From Paenibacillus sp. BJ-4 (GTDB taxonomy: Bacteria > Bacillota > Bacilli > Paenibacillales > Paenibacillaceae), in assembly GCF_020404765.1 (NCBI RefSeq), contig NZ_JAIVEM010000170.1, positions 1 through 64,000 of the forward strand: a stretch of DNA of 64,000 nt, in the 5' to 3' direction. Below are positions 26,408-34,861 of this stretch, piece by piece. The notes under the pieces are model-generated. The model was not told the origin of the DNA. It made no database searches and saw only the letters and a program-made list of their open reading frames with translations. The stretch's first letter is position 1. Every line of letters starts with the position of its first letter. Made by a program: the position numbers and the translations under genes.

Positions 26408-29400
26408 ATGAGGAAAGCCAAAAGAAGAAAATCTTGGATATCGGGAATGGTTATATGGGCTATGGTTCTCCAGCTTGTTGTTCCGGGAATCTCTGCCGCA
26501 TCCGAATCTAGAACTGTTGCTGGAGAAACGCCCATTCCTAAGAATGATGTGAGATCATCGGTTACGGATGCGGTTTATCAAATCAAAAATATTCCTAAGA
26601 ATGACGTGAGATTGTCAGTTACGGATTCGGTCTATCAAATCCGGAATTCTGGATTTGAAACAGGAGATTTGACGGGATGGACTGTTGTCAAAGGCAATGC
26701 GTTCGGTCCGAATAGCGTAACCGACGAAACGACTTGGTGGGCGGAAAAAATACCGTATAACCAGGAAGGCGCTTATCATTTAAACGGCTGGAAGTATGAC
26801 GAATCTGCAACAGGTGTACTTCGTTCCAGCACTTTCGAGCTGGGCGGCAGCGGCTGGATCAGCTTCAGGCTTGGCGGTGCGAAGAACCCAGACAAGGTAT
26901 TTATAAATATTGTGGAAGTCGATACGGGACAAGTTATTGCCCGATACGGAAATAGCGCATTCGCCGACGTTGGCTTCCCGGATCCCGCGCTGGGCATGCG
27001 GCTTGCCAATATGGTGCAATACAAGGCGGATCTTTCCACATATTTGGGCAAGAAACTGTATGTGGAGGTCGTCGATAATGCAACCTCGGATTGGGGAATA
27101 ATTTTTGCGGACGCATTCTCCATGTACCATGAATCGGAGCCAGCTGAAGGAATTGTTGCGACGGATATCAAGCCAGATTTCAAACGCTATGAAATCGATA
27201 ATCCAAGCTTTGAAACCGAAAATCTCGATGGCTGGACGGTTGAGGGAGATGCTTTTGAAGTGACCGATGAAGCTCATGCGAGCAAAGAAGGGAACTTCTA
27301 TTCCAAATCCTCCGTGCAAGGAAAGGGCTCCATCACCTCCAATACTTTCACGCTTCAGGGAACCGGAACAATTAACTTCACTATTTTGGATATCCTCAAA
27401 CCGGAAAACACCTATGTCGCACTTTACGATGCGAACAGCAACACATTGCTTATGAAAACCGGGAATGTTGGCGCGAACGAGAAAATCTCATGGAAAGTGC
27501 AAGAACACTACAACAAGAAGCTCTATGTAAAGGTTGTCGATCATTCCAATGAAGCCAGCATTGCCGTTGATAGTTTCCAAGCAAGTGGTAGGGGTACCAT
27601 TTTCTACTTAAACCTTGATGAAGGCGCAGGAAAGAAAGCGTTGGAGAAAGTACACAATCTTAAGCACGATGTGAACTATGTATTTAACAACGCCAGGTAT
27701 ATGGCATCGAAGCATCCAAGATGGATTCCGCGTGGAATAAAAGGCGGCGCCTTGTTGTTCGATGGATACTCGAATTATATTGAGGTCAATGCAAAGGATA
27801 CTGTGCCTGTAAGCGACGCGTTAACCATCGAAGCTTGGGTTGCACCGCGCAGCTATGAATGGGGAGACGGAAACAAGCTGTCTGCGATCGTAAACCAATC
27901 CGATCAGGATAAAGCGGAAGGCTTTTCTCTTGGAATGTATCGGCACGGTACATGGTCGATGCAGGTAGGCATTGGCGGCCAGTGGATTCAGGTATGGGTA
28001 AAGGATCACCCGTTGGAAAAATACAAGTGGAATTATGTGGCCGCTACTTTCAGTAAAGAAGATGGAAAGATTAAGTTATATCTAAACGGTGAGGAAGTGG
28101 CTTCCCAAGCAACCCCCGTCAACGTTCCGATCACACCATCTACCGAAAGCCTGATCATCGGGAAAAATAATAAACCGGTAGAGTTGGCAGGGTTGTTCTC
28201 CTTCAATATGTTCAGCGGACTCCTAGATGAAGTGAAGCTGCATAATAAAGCCCTTACGAACCAGGAGATACTTGCTGGATATGAGAGCGTGAAGGCGCTT
28301 CATGGAGGTTCGATTCCGGAAATTCCGAATGCCGACATTGATGAGGATCCAAGTGTGTTTGACGGAGATCAGCACCGCCCCCAGTTCCACGCGATACCTC
28401 CGCAAAACTGGATGAATGAAGCTCATGCACCGATTTATTATAACGGCAAATACCATTTATTTTATCAACATAACCCGCAAGGTCCATACTGGCATCAAAT
28501 CCACTGGGGGCATTGGGTGAGTGACGATATGGTGAACTGGGAAAATGTAAGACCTGCTCTTGCGCCCGAAGCGGGCAACCTAGATCCGGACGGCACGTGG
28601 TCAGGCAGTGCAGCGTATGATCGAAACGGCAATCCCGTTCTGTTCTATACCGCCGGCAACGACTCCCTGTCGCCGAACCAAAGAACAGGGCTGGCAACTC
28701 CGGCGGATTTGTCCGATCCCTATTTGGAAAAATGGGTGAAATATCCTAAACCGGTAACGGAGCAGAACGGAAAAGGCATCCACAACGAGTTCCGCGATCC
28801 GTTTGTATGGTACGACAAAGAGGTGGACAAGTGGTATCAGTTAGTGACGTCTGGCCTTCCAGACTTCAGCAGTGGCACAGCTCTGGTGTATGTATCCGAC
28901 GATATGTACAATTGGGAATATAAGGGGCCATTATACGTTAGTGACAGAAGCCGTTATCCGGAGCTGGGTACGGTATGGGAGCTGCCAGTGTTATTGCCGT
29001 TAGGCACGGATAGTACGGGCAAGCAAAAATATATTTTCATGATTAATCCCCATGAAAAGCCGGAGCATGTTCCTCCAGCGAATGATGTGCAAAGAGATGT
29101 TGAGGTCTTTTACTGGATCGGGACCTGGGACCGGGATAACTTTAAATTTATTCCTGATCAGGAGGCACCCTCCAAAATGGATGTAGGTGACGGCTATTTA
29201 ACCGCAGAGAGCGGTCTGGTCACACCTGACGGAAGAACGGTCGTATTCTCCATGGTGCAAAATGTAAGAACACCGCAAGCCGAATATCAATCCGGATGGG
29301 CTCATAATTTATCTTTGCCGGTTTCCCTAAGCCTCGATAAGCATGATAGATTGCATATCGAACCGATTAAAGAACTGCAGAGCCTTCGAGGAAAAAAATG

Positions 29401-30409
29401 GGTTGATTTTTCGGACAAAAATTTGGAGAGTGCCAATCAATTGATTAAAAATGTCAAAGGCGACATGCTAGAGATTGTGATGGAGATTGATCCGCGTGAG
29501 GCCCAGAAATTCGGTCTCAAGGTGCGACGCTCGGAAAAAGGCCAAGAAGAGACGCTCATTTACTACGACAAGAAGAACGGGACATTCAATGTGGATCGAA
29601 CCAAGAGCAGCATTGATCCGGATGTGCGTGTGGACGGCATTCAAGGAGGATATGTAGATCTTGACGGAGAGAACTTGAAACTCCATATCTTTCTCGATCG
29701 CTCGGTCATTGAAGCCTTTGCAAATTACAAGAAGAAGCTGACAACTCGTGTCTATGTAGGCAGATACGACTCCTTGGGCTTGCAGATCTGGGCCGATGGC
29801 GATATCACTGTCAAGTCTATGCAAGTATGGGATATGAATGCCTTAACGGGTAAACCGGCTGCTCCGGTCTATGTACCCGATAACTGGGATAACTCCGTGT
29901 ATAAGGATATTACAGAGCTGCCTAACCATGATTTTGCTACGGGCGACTTAACAGGATGGATTACGGAAGGAGACGCCTTCCAGAATGTCCATGTGACCAA
30001 TACCCAGTTCTTCTGGGACACCATTTACTTCAACCCGTCGCATAAAATTCCGGGCGGCTACCATTTGTGGGGCTTCAACGAGCAAGCCGGCGGCGATAGC
30101 TTGACAGGAGCGCTAAGATCTCAAAATTTCGTCCTTGGTGGGAACGGTAAGATCAACTTCCTTATCAGCGGCGGCCGGGATATAGACCGTCTGTATGTTG
30201 CGCTGGTTCGGGCGTCGGACGGCAAAGAGTTATTTAAAGAGACAGCGACCAATTATGAAGAATATCAACGAAAGATTTGGGATGCGTCGGATTATATTGG
30301 CGAGGAGCTTTACATTAAGGTGGTTGACCAATCTAAAGGCGGTTTTGGACATATTAACGTCGATGATTTCAACGTACCGGTTCAAGTAAAGAAGAAGACC
30401 AACAACTGA
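26408..30409 (+). CDS. Secreted cycloinulo-oligosaccharide fructanotransferase (CFTase)-like protein
   Basis: A 1333-residue exported GH32 enzyme; the size is what I recall for Bacillus/Paenibacillus CFTases, which turn inulin into cyclic hexa- to octasaccharides. Signal peptide about 1-35. Order: a 19-residue sequence twice (about 44-81), two CenC-like carbohydrate-binding modules (about 78-241 and 260-394, each with a GFETGDLTGW-like start), a LamG domain (about 397-630), GH32 (about 655-1147), and a third CenC-like module (about 1170-1330). The active-site motif is WMNEAHAP with Glu671 in the nucleophile position; Asp797 (FRDPF) and Glu858 (VWELP) are standard. AAGGAGG precedes the chosen ATG; the frame opens 13 codons earlier. 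Alternative: an endo-inulinase or a levan fructotransferase of the same branch. Confidence 0.82.
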   Translation: MRKAKRRKSWISGMVIWAMVLQLVVPGISAASESRTVAGETPIPKNDVRSSVTDAVYQIKNIPKNDVRLSVTDSVYQIRNSGFETGDLTGWTVVKGNAFGPNSVTDETTWWAEKIPYNQEGAYHLNGWKYDESATGVLRSSTFELGGSGWISFRLGGAKNPDKVFINIVEVDTGQVIARYGNSAFADVGFPDPALGMRLANMVQYKADLSTYLGKKLYVEVVDNATSDWGIIFADAFSMYHESEPAEGIVATDIKPDFKRYEIDNPSFETENLDGWTVEGDAFEVTDEAHASKEGNFYSKSSVQGKGSITSNTFTLQGTGTINFTILDILKPENTYVALYDANSNTLLMKTGNVGANEKISWKVQEHYNKKLYVKVVDHSNEASIAVDSFQASGRGTIFYLNLDEGAGKKALEKVHNLKHDVNYVFNNARYMASKHPRWIPRGIKGGALLFDGYSNYIEVNAKDTVPVSDALTIEAWVAPRSYEWGDGNKLSAIVNQSDQDKAEGFSLGMYRHGTWSMQVGIGGQWIQVWVKDHPLEKYKWNYVAATFSKEDGKIKLYLNGEEVASQATPVNVPITPSTESLIIGKNNKPVELAGLFSFNMFSGLLDEVKLHNKALTNQEILAGYESVKALHGGSIPEIPNADIDEDPSVFDGDQHRPQFHAIPPQNWMNEAHAPIYYNGKYHLFYQHNPQGPYWHQIHWGHWVSDDMVNWENVRPALAPEAGNLDPDGTWSGSAAYDRNGNPVLFYTAGNDSLSPNQRTGLATPADLSDPYLEKWVKYPKPVTEQNGKGIHNEFRDPFVWYDKEVDKWYQLVTSGLPDFSSGTALVYVSDDMYNWEYKGPLYVSDRSRYPELGTVWELPVLLPLGTDSTGKQKYIFMINPHEKPEHVPPANDVQRDVEVFYWIGTWDRDNFKFIPDQEAPSKMDVGDGYLTAESGLVTPDGRTVVFSMVQNVRTPQAEYQSGWAHNLSLPVSLSLDKHDRLHIEPIKELQSLRGKKWVDFSDKNLESANQLIKNVKGDMLEIVMEIDPREAQKFGLKVRRSEKGQEETLIYYDKKNGTFNVDRTKSSIDPDVRVDGIQGGYVDLDGENLKLHIFLDRSVIEAFANYKKKLTTRVYVGRYDSLGLQIWADGDITVKSMQVWDMNALTGKPAAPVYVPDNWDNSVYKDITELPNHDFATGDLTGWITEGDAFQNVHVTNTQFFWDTIYFNPSHKIPGGYHLWGFNEQAGGDSLTGALRSQNFVLGGNGKINFLISGGRDIDRLYVALVRASDGKELFKETATNYEEYQRKIWDASDYIGEELYIKVVDQSKGGFGHINVDDFNVPVQVKKKTNN
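26537..26650 (+). repeat. 57-base tandem repeat inside the CFTase-like gene
   Basis: Two in-frame 57-base units (26537-26593 and 26594-26650) encode PKNDVRSSVTDAVYQIKNI and PKNDVRLSVTDSVYQIRNS. They sit between the signal peptide and the first binding module and look like a recent duplication of a linker. Confidence 0.85.
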
Positions 30410-30695
30410 CTCTGTCAATCCGAATAGTTCCGTAACCTATAGTCAATCCAAGCAAACTGTAAAGTCAGTGGGCTTGTCATTCGAAATGGCAAGGGATAAC
30501 GCAGACTAGAGCTTGGTTTAATCAATCGCCCAGCAGCGGGCAATGCTGACACTGGGTTGGGTCAAAAGAGGGGCAGTTATCACCCTGAGTTTAACAAAAA
30601 CACAACGAATTTAGTTCTATGAATGAACAGAGCCGAGAAGTGACAACTTAAGGAAGTGGTATACATCACAATTTCCAAAGGAGGATATCTGTTAT

Positions 30696-30800
30696 ATGGC
30701 TCACCAGAAGAGAAGGAAAGAAGCTGCCTGGAAGTCACGAAAGCAAGAACAGCATCCCCATGGTAAAATCAAATCGCTCAAGGAATTGTCCAGCGAATAG
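30696..30800 (+). CDS. Small basic 34-residue protein
   Basis: A short frame reads MAHQKRRKEAAWKSRKQEQ and continues to KELSSE. It is preceded by a near-perfect AAAGGAGG site seven to eight bases from the ATG and followed 28 bases later by a hairpin with a T-rich tail, so it looks like a real monocistronic gene. The product is very rich in Lys/Arg/Gln and has no membrane segment; it could bind nucleic acid or ribosomes. I do not recognise a family. The 285 bases before it (30410-30695) hold only an imperfect hairpin near 30474-30494. Confidence 0.55.
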   Translation: MAHQKRRKEAAWKSRKQEQHPHGKIKSLKELSSE

Positions 30801-30827
30801 GATTGAGGAGTATACTACTTGGAAGAG

Positions 30828-30868
30828 AAGGACTGTCGGCGAAATTTATCGGCAGTCTTCTTTTCTTT
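30828..30868 (+). terminator. Terminator after the small basic gene
   Basis: AGGACTGTCGG and CGGCAGTCTT pair with one bulged G and one G-T pair, followed by CTTTTCTTTC. It ends the small gene at 30696-30800. Confidence 0.65.
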
Positions 30869-31809
30869 CGGTTGCCGGAAAGGGCGATACTGCTATTTTA
30901 TGGTGTGAGAGCATAATGGCTCATTATTACTGCAACTGGATTTGTTAACACCCATCCAGCCAATGGTTATAAGCCTTTCGGATTGATATATAAATGGTAT
31001 TACTCGATCAATATTTAATAAGTGTCCTTATCAGGATAACAACCTTACGATTGATCGAACAAACAATACATTCATGAGCAGTCAGCTAGAACAGATCCGC
31101 CATAAGTAGTGACTCGCTCTTAGGTATCAGGGTAAAGCTGCCCTTCACCTAAGCCTGTATATAACAATTCGGTCATATTGCTAGTTTCCCGTCTGAAACA
31201 ATCATACAGCGATCCGTATTCGTTAGCACATTCAGCAACATTCCAGTTTCGAGGTTAACCTGGCCCTCCATAAAGTAGCTATGATAAAAACAGGTAATAA
31301 TAGTGGAATGGATATACATAAGATGTCGACATGAATGCAGCTTTTAAGTAGTAGGACGAAAGCAATGAAATTGTTCAAACTACAATTTCTAATAAACATC
31401 ATTAGAAAGAAGAATCCCGTGGTTCCTCTAAAGCTGGATTTGTGGGGGGCCTTGCGGCGGTAAAAGCACTATGAATAAGTCGATAGCCTTCTAAGTGGGG
31501 GATGAAGTATCCTGTCTCAATCAAGGTGAGATGCTGTTACTTGATGAGCGTCAAATAGCCACCACCTAGCGGCAGGAGTAGACTTCGGCTACAAGGTAGA
31601 CACGATCGGCCGGCCGCTGCTGAAGCCGGCGGCCGTTTGCGGGGGGCGGCTGAGCCCCCGGATGCGGTAGTCGGGGATGGTATACCCTGCACTGCGTCCT
31701 GCCTCGGCGGCTCGAACCGAACGATCCAAGACCGAAGCAAAACCGAAGCAAAACCTTTCCGCGCGACCGGGTTTATAGTATGTTTACACTAAAGGGAGGA
31801 GAGGAATCT
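30869..31809. other. Long region without a recognised gene; GC-rich patch at its end
   Basis: No frame shows family features. From about 31550 base composition rises sharply: CGGCCGGCCGCTGCTGAAG, then CCGGCGGCCG and GGGGGGCGGCTGAGCCCCC-type stretches, and stays high through the following DinB gene. This suggests a piece of different origin. The end carries the ribosome binding site of the next gene (GGGAGGAGAGG). Confidence 0.45.
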
Positions 31810-32304
31810 ATGGTCAAACAACTGATCGTCGGCGACGCTGCGCATGAGCTGGCCACTACGCGCCGTGTCCTGGAGCGCTTGCCCGAGGAGCATATGGCGT
31901 GGAAGCCACACGAGAAATCGATGACGCTTGGCGGGCTGTCGACGCACCTGATCAACCTGCTGAACTGGCAAGTCGCGATTTTTCAGTACCCGGAATTCGA
32001 TCTTTCGACCGTGCCGTTGCGGCGTGACGCTTTGGAAAAGCGCGCGGACATTCTGGAGGAGTTCGACGCGAACGTCGGCAAGCTGGAAAAGCTGCTCGCC
32101 GAATGCGACGAGAACACGCTGGACGAGGAATGGACGTTGCGCCACGGCGACCACATCATCCTCCGCCAGCCGCGGGCGATCGCGCTTCGCACCTTCGGAT
32201 TAAGCCACATGATCCATCACCGGGCGCAGCTCGGGGTTTATTTACGGCTTCTCGACATTCCGGTGCCGGGCCTGTACGGTCCCTCGGCCGACGAGGAAGC
32301 TTGA
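31810..32304 (+). CDS. DinB-family (metal-binding four-helix) protein
   Basis: A 164-residue protein of the DinB/YfiT superfamily. Expected metal ligands are present: His46 in STHLINL and the HxxxH pair His133 and His137 in LSHMIHHRAQ, with the family ending VYLRLLDIPVPGLYG. Many relatives are thiol-dependent metalloenzymes or have no known function. GGGAGGAGAGG precedes the ATG at 31810. The gene is markedly richer in G+C at third positions than its surroundings, suggesting separate acquisition. No operon partner. Confidence 0.85.
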   Translation: MVKQLIVGDAAHELATTRRVLERLPEEHMAWKPHEKSMTLGGLSTHLINLLNWQVAIFQYPEFDLSTVPLRRDALEKRADILEEFDANVGKLEKLLAECDENTLDEEWTLRHGDHIILRQPRAIALRTFGLSHMIHHRAQLGVYLRLLDIPVPGLYGPSADEEA

Positions 32305-32480
32305 CGAACGAAGTGACTTGCCCTCGGTTCGTTCCGAAAAGTCGCAGGGCATCGGCATGAACGCTGGTGCTCTTGCGGCTTGTTTTTTGTGCGTGAATAT
32401 CAAATAGACCCCATCTAGCGTTCAGATAGGGGGCAGTGTAGGATGGACATAGATTAACACAGGCGGCAGAAGTCCGGAAA

Positions 32481-32640
32481 TTACGATGACCATGGCACGA
32501 ACGATCTTGGCGCCTTTGCCTCTTGCAAGTGGGCAAGCTGCGGCAACTGCTCAAACAGATAGGTGAGATACCGAAACGGGTGTAGCCCAGTGGGTCGGCA
32601 ACTTTAAGCGGCACCCAACGAGTAGTAGGAGTTGGTCCGA
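32481..32640 (-). pseudogene. IS66-family transposase, C-terminal remnant
   Basis: On the minus strand the sequence reads GLHPFRYLTYLFEQLPQLA, followed by HLQEAKAP and VPWSS before a stop. This is the conserved C-terminal end of the large IS66 transposase (usual PFRYLTYLFEQLP motif). Upstream the similarity fades with an in-frame stop. No terminal repeats are visible, so it is a short scrap of a lost element. The rest of 32305-33023 shows no gene. Confidence 0.7.
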
Positions 32641-33023
32641 CTGAAGAAGAACCTTCTTTCGATTTGTAGAGCCAATATTTCAATTGGTGTACTATGCATT
32701 GATTGGCGGTGCACCAAGCAATATGGTGAGACCGTTGGCTCGATAGTCCGCGATATATGTTCTTGTCATCCGACATGTCGTTGTCAGAAGACAAGAACAT
32801 ACGTTGAAACAAGGATAATTGTATGAGAAGAAGATACACGGAGGAGGAACAAGTAACTAATTGAGGCAGTATACAGGCAATTCGAGGAAAGGCTCGTCTC
32901 TATCCCCCCGAGCGATTCTCCTATGTTTCAACGGCCTGTTTCTCCAGAAACCAGACCATTATGATGTAAAGAAAAAGAAGCCCACGTCTCAAAAAGACGG
33001 AGTTTCTCGACAATCTGAGCATT

Positions 33024-33415
33024 CTATATAGAATGCTTACTATCTTTCTCATGATTTGGTGGTGTTGCAGTTCCTAATCCTACAACAACTAAACCAATTC
33101 CAAAACAAACAACTTTGCTGTACCATAGTTCAGGTGTTATCAAATAGTGCAATAAAAAAAGCCACATATCAATACCAATACCCGTTATAAATGCTGTTAA
33201 CAACCCCAAAAATTCTAGTTTTTGTCTTTTTAAAAGTGAATTACAACCTATCAATATTATAGCTATTATTTCCCAACTTCCCACAGTAAGCCCCACATTT
33301 ATGGACAGTCCTACCAAAAGTGCATCAAAAGGTGAAGTCCCAAGCTCTGATTGTATAGTGAACGAAATACCAAGGTATAATATAAAAATTCCTAATACAA
33401 AAAAACATATTTCAC
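33024..33415 (-). pseudogene. YczE-type membrane protein, frameshifted and truncated
   Basis: The frame contains SELGTSPFDALLVGLS, GSWEIIAIILIG and GIDMWLF, typical of YczE/DUF6198 membrane proteins of about 210 residues. The N-terminus can be restored by adding one T to the T run near 33400, giving a GTG start with MKYVFFVLGIF. At the other end similarity stops after VVVGLGTAT, and the frame runs into unrelated sequence ending in HSI. So the gene is frameshifted at the start and cut off at about half length. Confidence 0.65.
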
Positions 33416-33445
33416 TTTACTCGACCTCTTTATCATATTTACATG

Positions 33446-33504
33446 TTGCAAATGCAATAAAATTAGGGTAAATTTAATATATACCATTTTTATTGCATTT
33501 GCAA
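33446..33504. promoter_or_regulatory. Paired palindromic sites before the MarR gene
   Basis: TTGCAAATGCAA (33446-33457) and TTGCATTTGCAA (33493-33504) are each palindromic (TTGCA-2-TGCAA) and are inverted copies of each other, embedded in a longer 17-18 base inverted repeat. The AT-rich spacer contains TTTAATATATACC. This is the form of MarR-family operators, and the MarR start lies 25 bases downstream, so autorepression is likely. The first site may also control the divergent YczE-like remnant. Confidence 0.75.
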
Positions 33505-33529
33505 CAAAATAAGTGCAAAGGAGTTTATT

Positions 33530-33982
33530 ATGAAGGAAGTACTTCGTGAAATTGGAATGATAGCAAGGGCATTAGATTCGATAAGTAATATAGAATTTAA
33601 AGAATATGACCTTACAAAAGGGCAGTATTTGTACCTAGTGCGAATATGTGAAAACCCAGGAATCATTCAAGAAAAGTTAGCTGAGATGATAAAAGTAGAT
33701 CGAACAACAGCATCTCGTGCTATAAAAAAACTTGTAATTAATGGCTTTATTGAAAAGAAAGAGGATAACCATAACAAAAAAATTAAAAAACTCTTTCCAA
33801 CAGAGAAAGGGAACAATGTTTATCCTTTTATAAAAAGAGAAAATGATCATTCCAATAACGTTGCATTAGAGGGATTTTCGGAAAGAGAAGTAGAAACCAT
33901 TTTCAATCTTCTTCAAAGATTAAGAGAAAATATAGGGAATGACTGGGAATTTGTAAAAAAAGGGAACAAGAGAAATTATTGA
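33530..33982 (+). CDS. MarR-family transcriptional regulator
   Basis: A 150-residue winged-helix regulator. DNA-recognition segment: IQEKLAEMIKVDRTTASRAIKKL, wing: GFIEKKEDNHNKKIKKLFPT. AAAGGAG precedes the ATG. It is AT-rich and Bacillus-like in codon use, unlike the neighbouring Paenibacillus genes, and its partner is a paiA-like acetyltransferase 30 bases downstream. It probably represses this pair through the two sites upstream. Confidence 0.9.
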   Translation: MKEVLREIGMIARALDSISNIEFKEYDLTKGQYLYLVRICENPGIIQEKLAEMIKVDRTTASRAIKKLVINGFIEKKEDNHNKKIKKLFPTEKGNNVYPFIKRENDHSNNVALEGFSEREVETIFNLLQRLRENIGNDWEFVKKGNKRNY

Positions 33983-34012
33983 TTGATTTATATGAAGGAG
34001 CGGTACATTAAA

Positions 34013-34531
34013 ATGACTGTAAAAATAATAAAGTGCAGCCGTGAAGATTTACAAATACTCCAAGAAATAAGTATTGAAACATTCAACGATACTTTTAAAG
34101 ATCAGAATTCACCTGAAAATATGAAAGCCTATCTGGAAAGAGCATTTAACTCTAAACAGTTGGAGAAGGAATTGTCCAATGTCTCTTCAGAAATCTTTTT
34201 CATCTATTTCAATGAAGAACTTGCTGGATATTTAAAGGTAAATATGAATGATGCCCAATCCGAAAAAATGGGTGATGAGTCACTCGAAATTGAGAGGATT
34301 TATATAAATAACAAATTTCAAAAACATGGGCTTGGTAAATATCTGCTAAATAAAGCTAGGGAAATTGCGAAGGAACATAATAAAAAGAAAATCTGGCTAG
34401 GCGTATGGGGAAAAAATGAAAATGCTATTGCTTTTTATAAGAAAATGGGGTTTGTTCAAACTGGCGCACACTCTTTTTATATGGGTGATGAAGAACAAAT
34501 TGATTTCATAATGGCCAAAACAATGATATAA
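34013..34531 (+). CDS. paiA: GNAT acetyltransferase, PaiA-like (spermidine/spermine N-acetyltransferase)
   Basis: A 172-residue GNAT enzyme, the same length as B. subtilis PaiA as I recall it, which acetylates polyamines. Recognised segments: SIETFNDTFKDQNSPENM, the acetyl-CoA loop QKHGLGKYLL, and the C-terminal NENAIAFYKKMGFVQTGAH with SFYMGDEEQ. I choose the ATG before TVKIIKCSRED; AAGGAG lies upstream with a rather long spacing. Another ATG at 33992 has no site. It follows a MarR gene in a small AT-rich island that may be of Bacillus origin. Confidence 0.85.
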   Translation: MTVKIIKCSREDLQILQEISIETFNDTFKDQNSPENMKAYLERAFNSKQLEKELSNVSSEIFFIYFNEELAGYLKVNMNDAQSEKMGDESLEIERIYINNKFQKHGLGKYLLNKAREIAKEHNKKKIWLGVWGKNENAIAFYKKMGFVQTGAHSFYMGDEEQIDFIMAKTMI

Positions 34532-34676
34532 GTTTAGTAAAGACAGGTAATTATGTATATTCCATAACGAAAAGACACGAAACAAAGCATCACCCAAATC
34601 ATCTACCTGATGATATATATTGTAATTTATTTGCTCATATGTATAATATTAATTATAATTGAATTCAAAAATGTTT

Positions 34677-34764
34677 TCTAGGGTTCCGCGATGTAATATC
34701 GGCTGGTCCGAGAGAAAACTCACGGTCGTCGTACTGTGCCACGGAGGGATAAAAGCCTGGGAGA
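34677..34764 (+). ncRNA. Guanidine-I riboswitch (ykkC class)
   Basis: The sequence contains the conserved blocks of the ykkC/guanidine-I aptamer in order: CTAGGGTTCCG, GGCTGGTCCGAGAGA, AAAACTCACGG and CACGGAGGGATAAAAGCC. The last block overlaps the 5' arm of a terminator hairpin, so guanidinium binding should prevent termination. It lies before two SMR genes of the known guanidinium-exporter type, which fits exactly. Confidence 0.93.
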
Positions 34765-34804
34765 AAAACTGCTGTATGCAGTATTATCTCAGGCTTTTTT
34801 TTTA
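34753..34804 (+). terminator. Riboswitch-controlled terminator
   Basis: AAGCCTGGGAGA pairs with TATCTCAGGCTT and is followed by a run of nine T residues. The 5' arm is shared with the guanidine aptamer. Confidence 0.85.
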
Positions 34805-34861
34805 TTGCTGCTTTAAATCCATACTACATTTGCAGCGTTATCGAAAAGGAGGAAGCACAGA

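Noticed and set aside
26780..27319. Minus-strand open frame of 179 codons inside the CFTase-like gene
   Set aside because: It is a shadow of the binding-module region; no start signal.
30760..30948. Plus-strand open frame of 62 codons overlapping the small basic gene
   Set aside because: It has no ribosome binding site and crosses the terminator; the other frame with AAAGGAGG is better.
32156..32839. Minus-strand open frame of 227 codons
   Set aside because: Only about 150 bases resemble IS66 transposase, and that similarity lies in another frame; the rest is antisense to the DinB gene or non-coding.
32940..33020. Sequence after the IS66 scrap considered as the end of another IS
   Set aside because: It looks like an IS edge beside the truncated yczE-like gene, but I found no matching second end or transposase piece.
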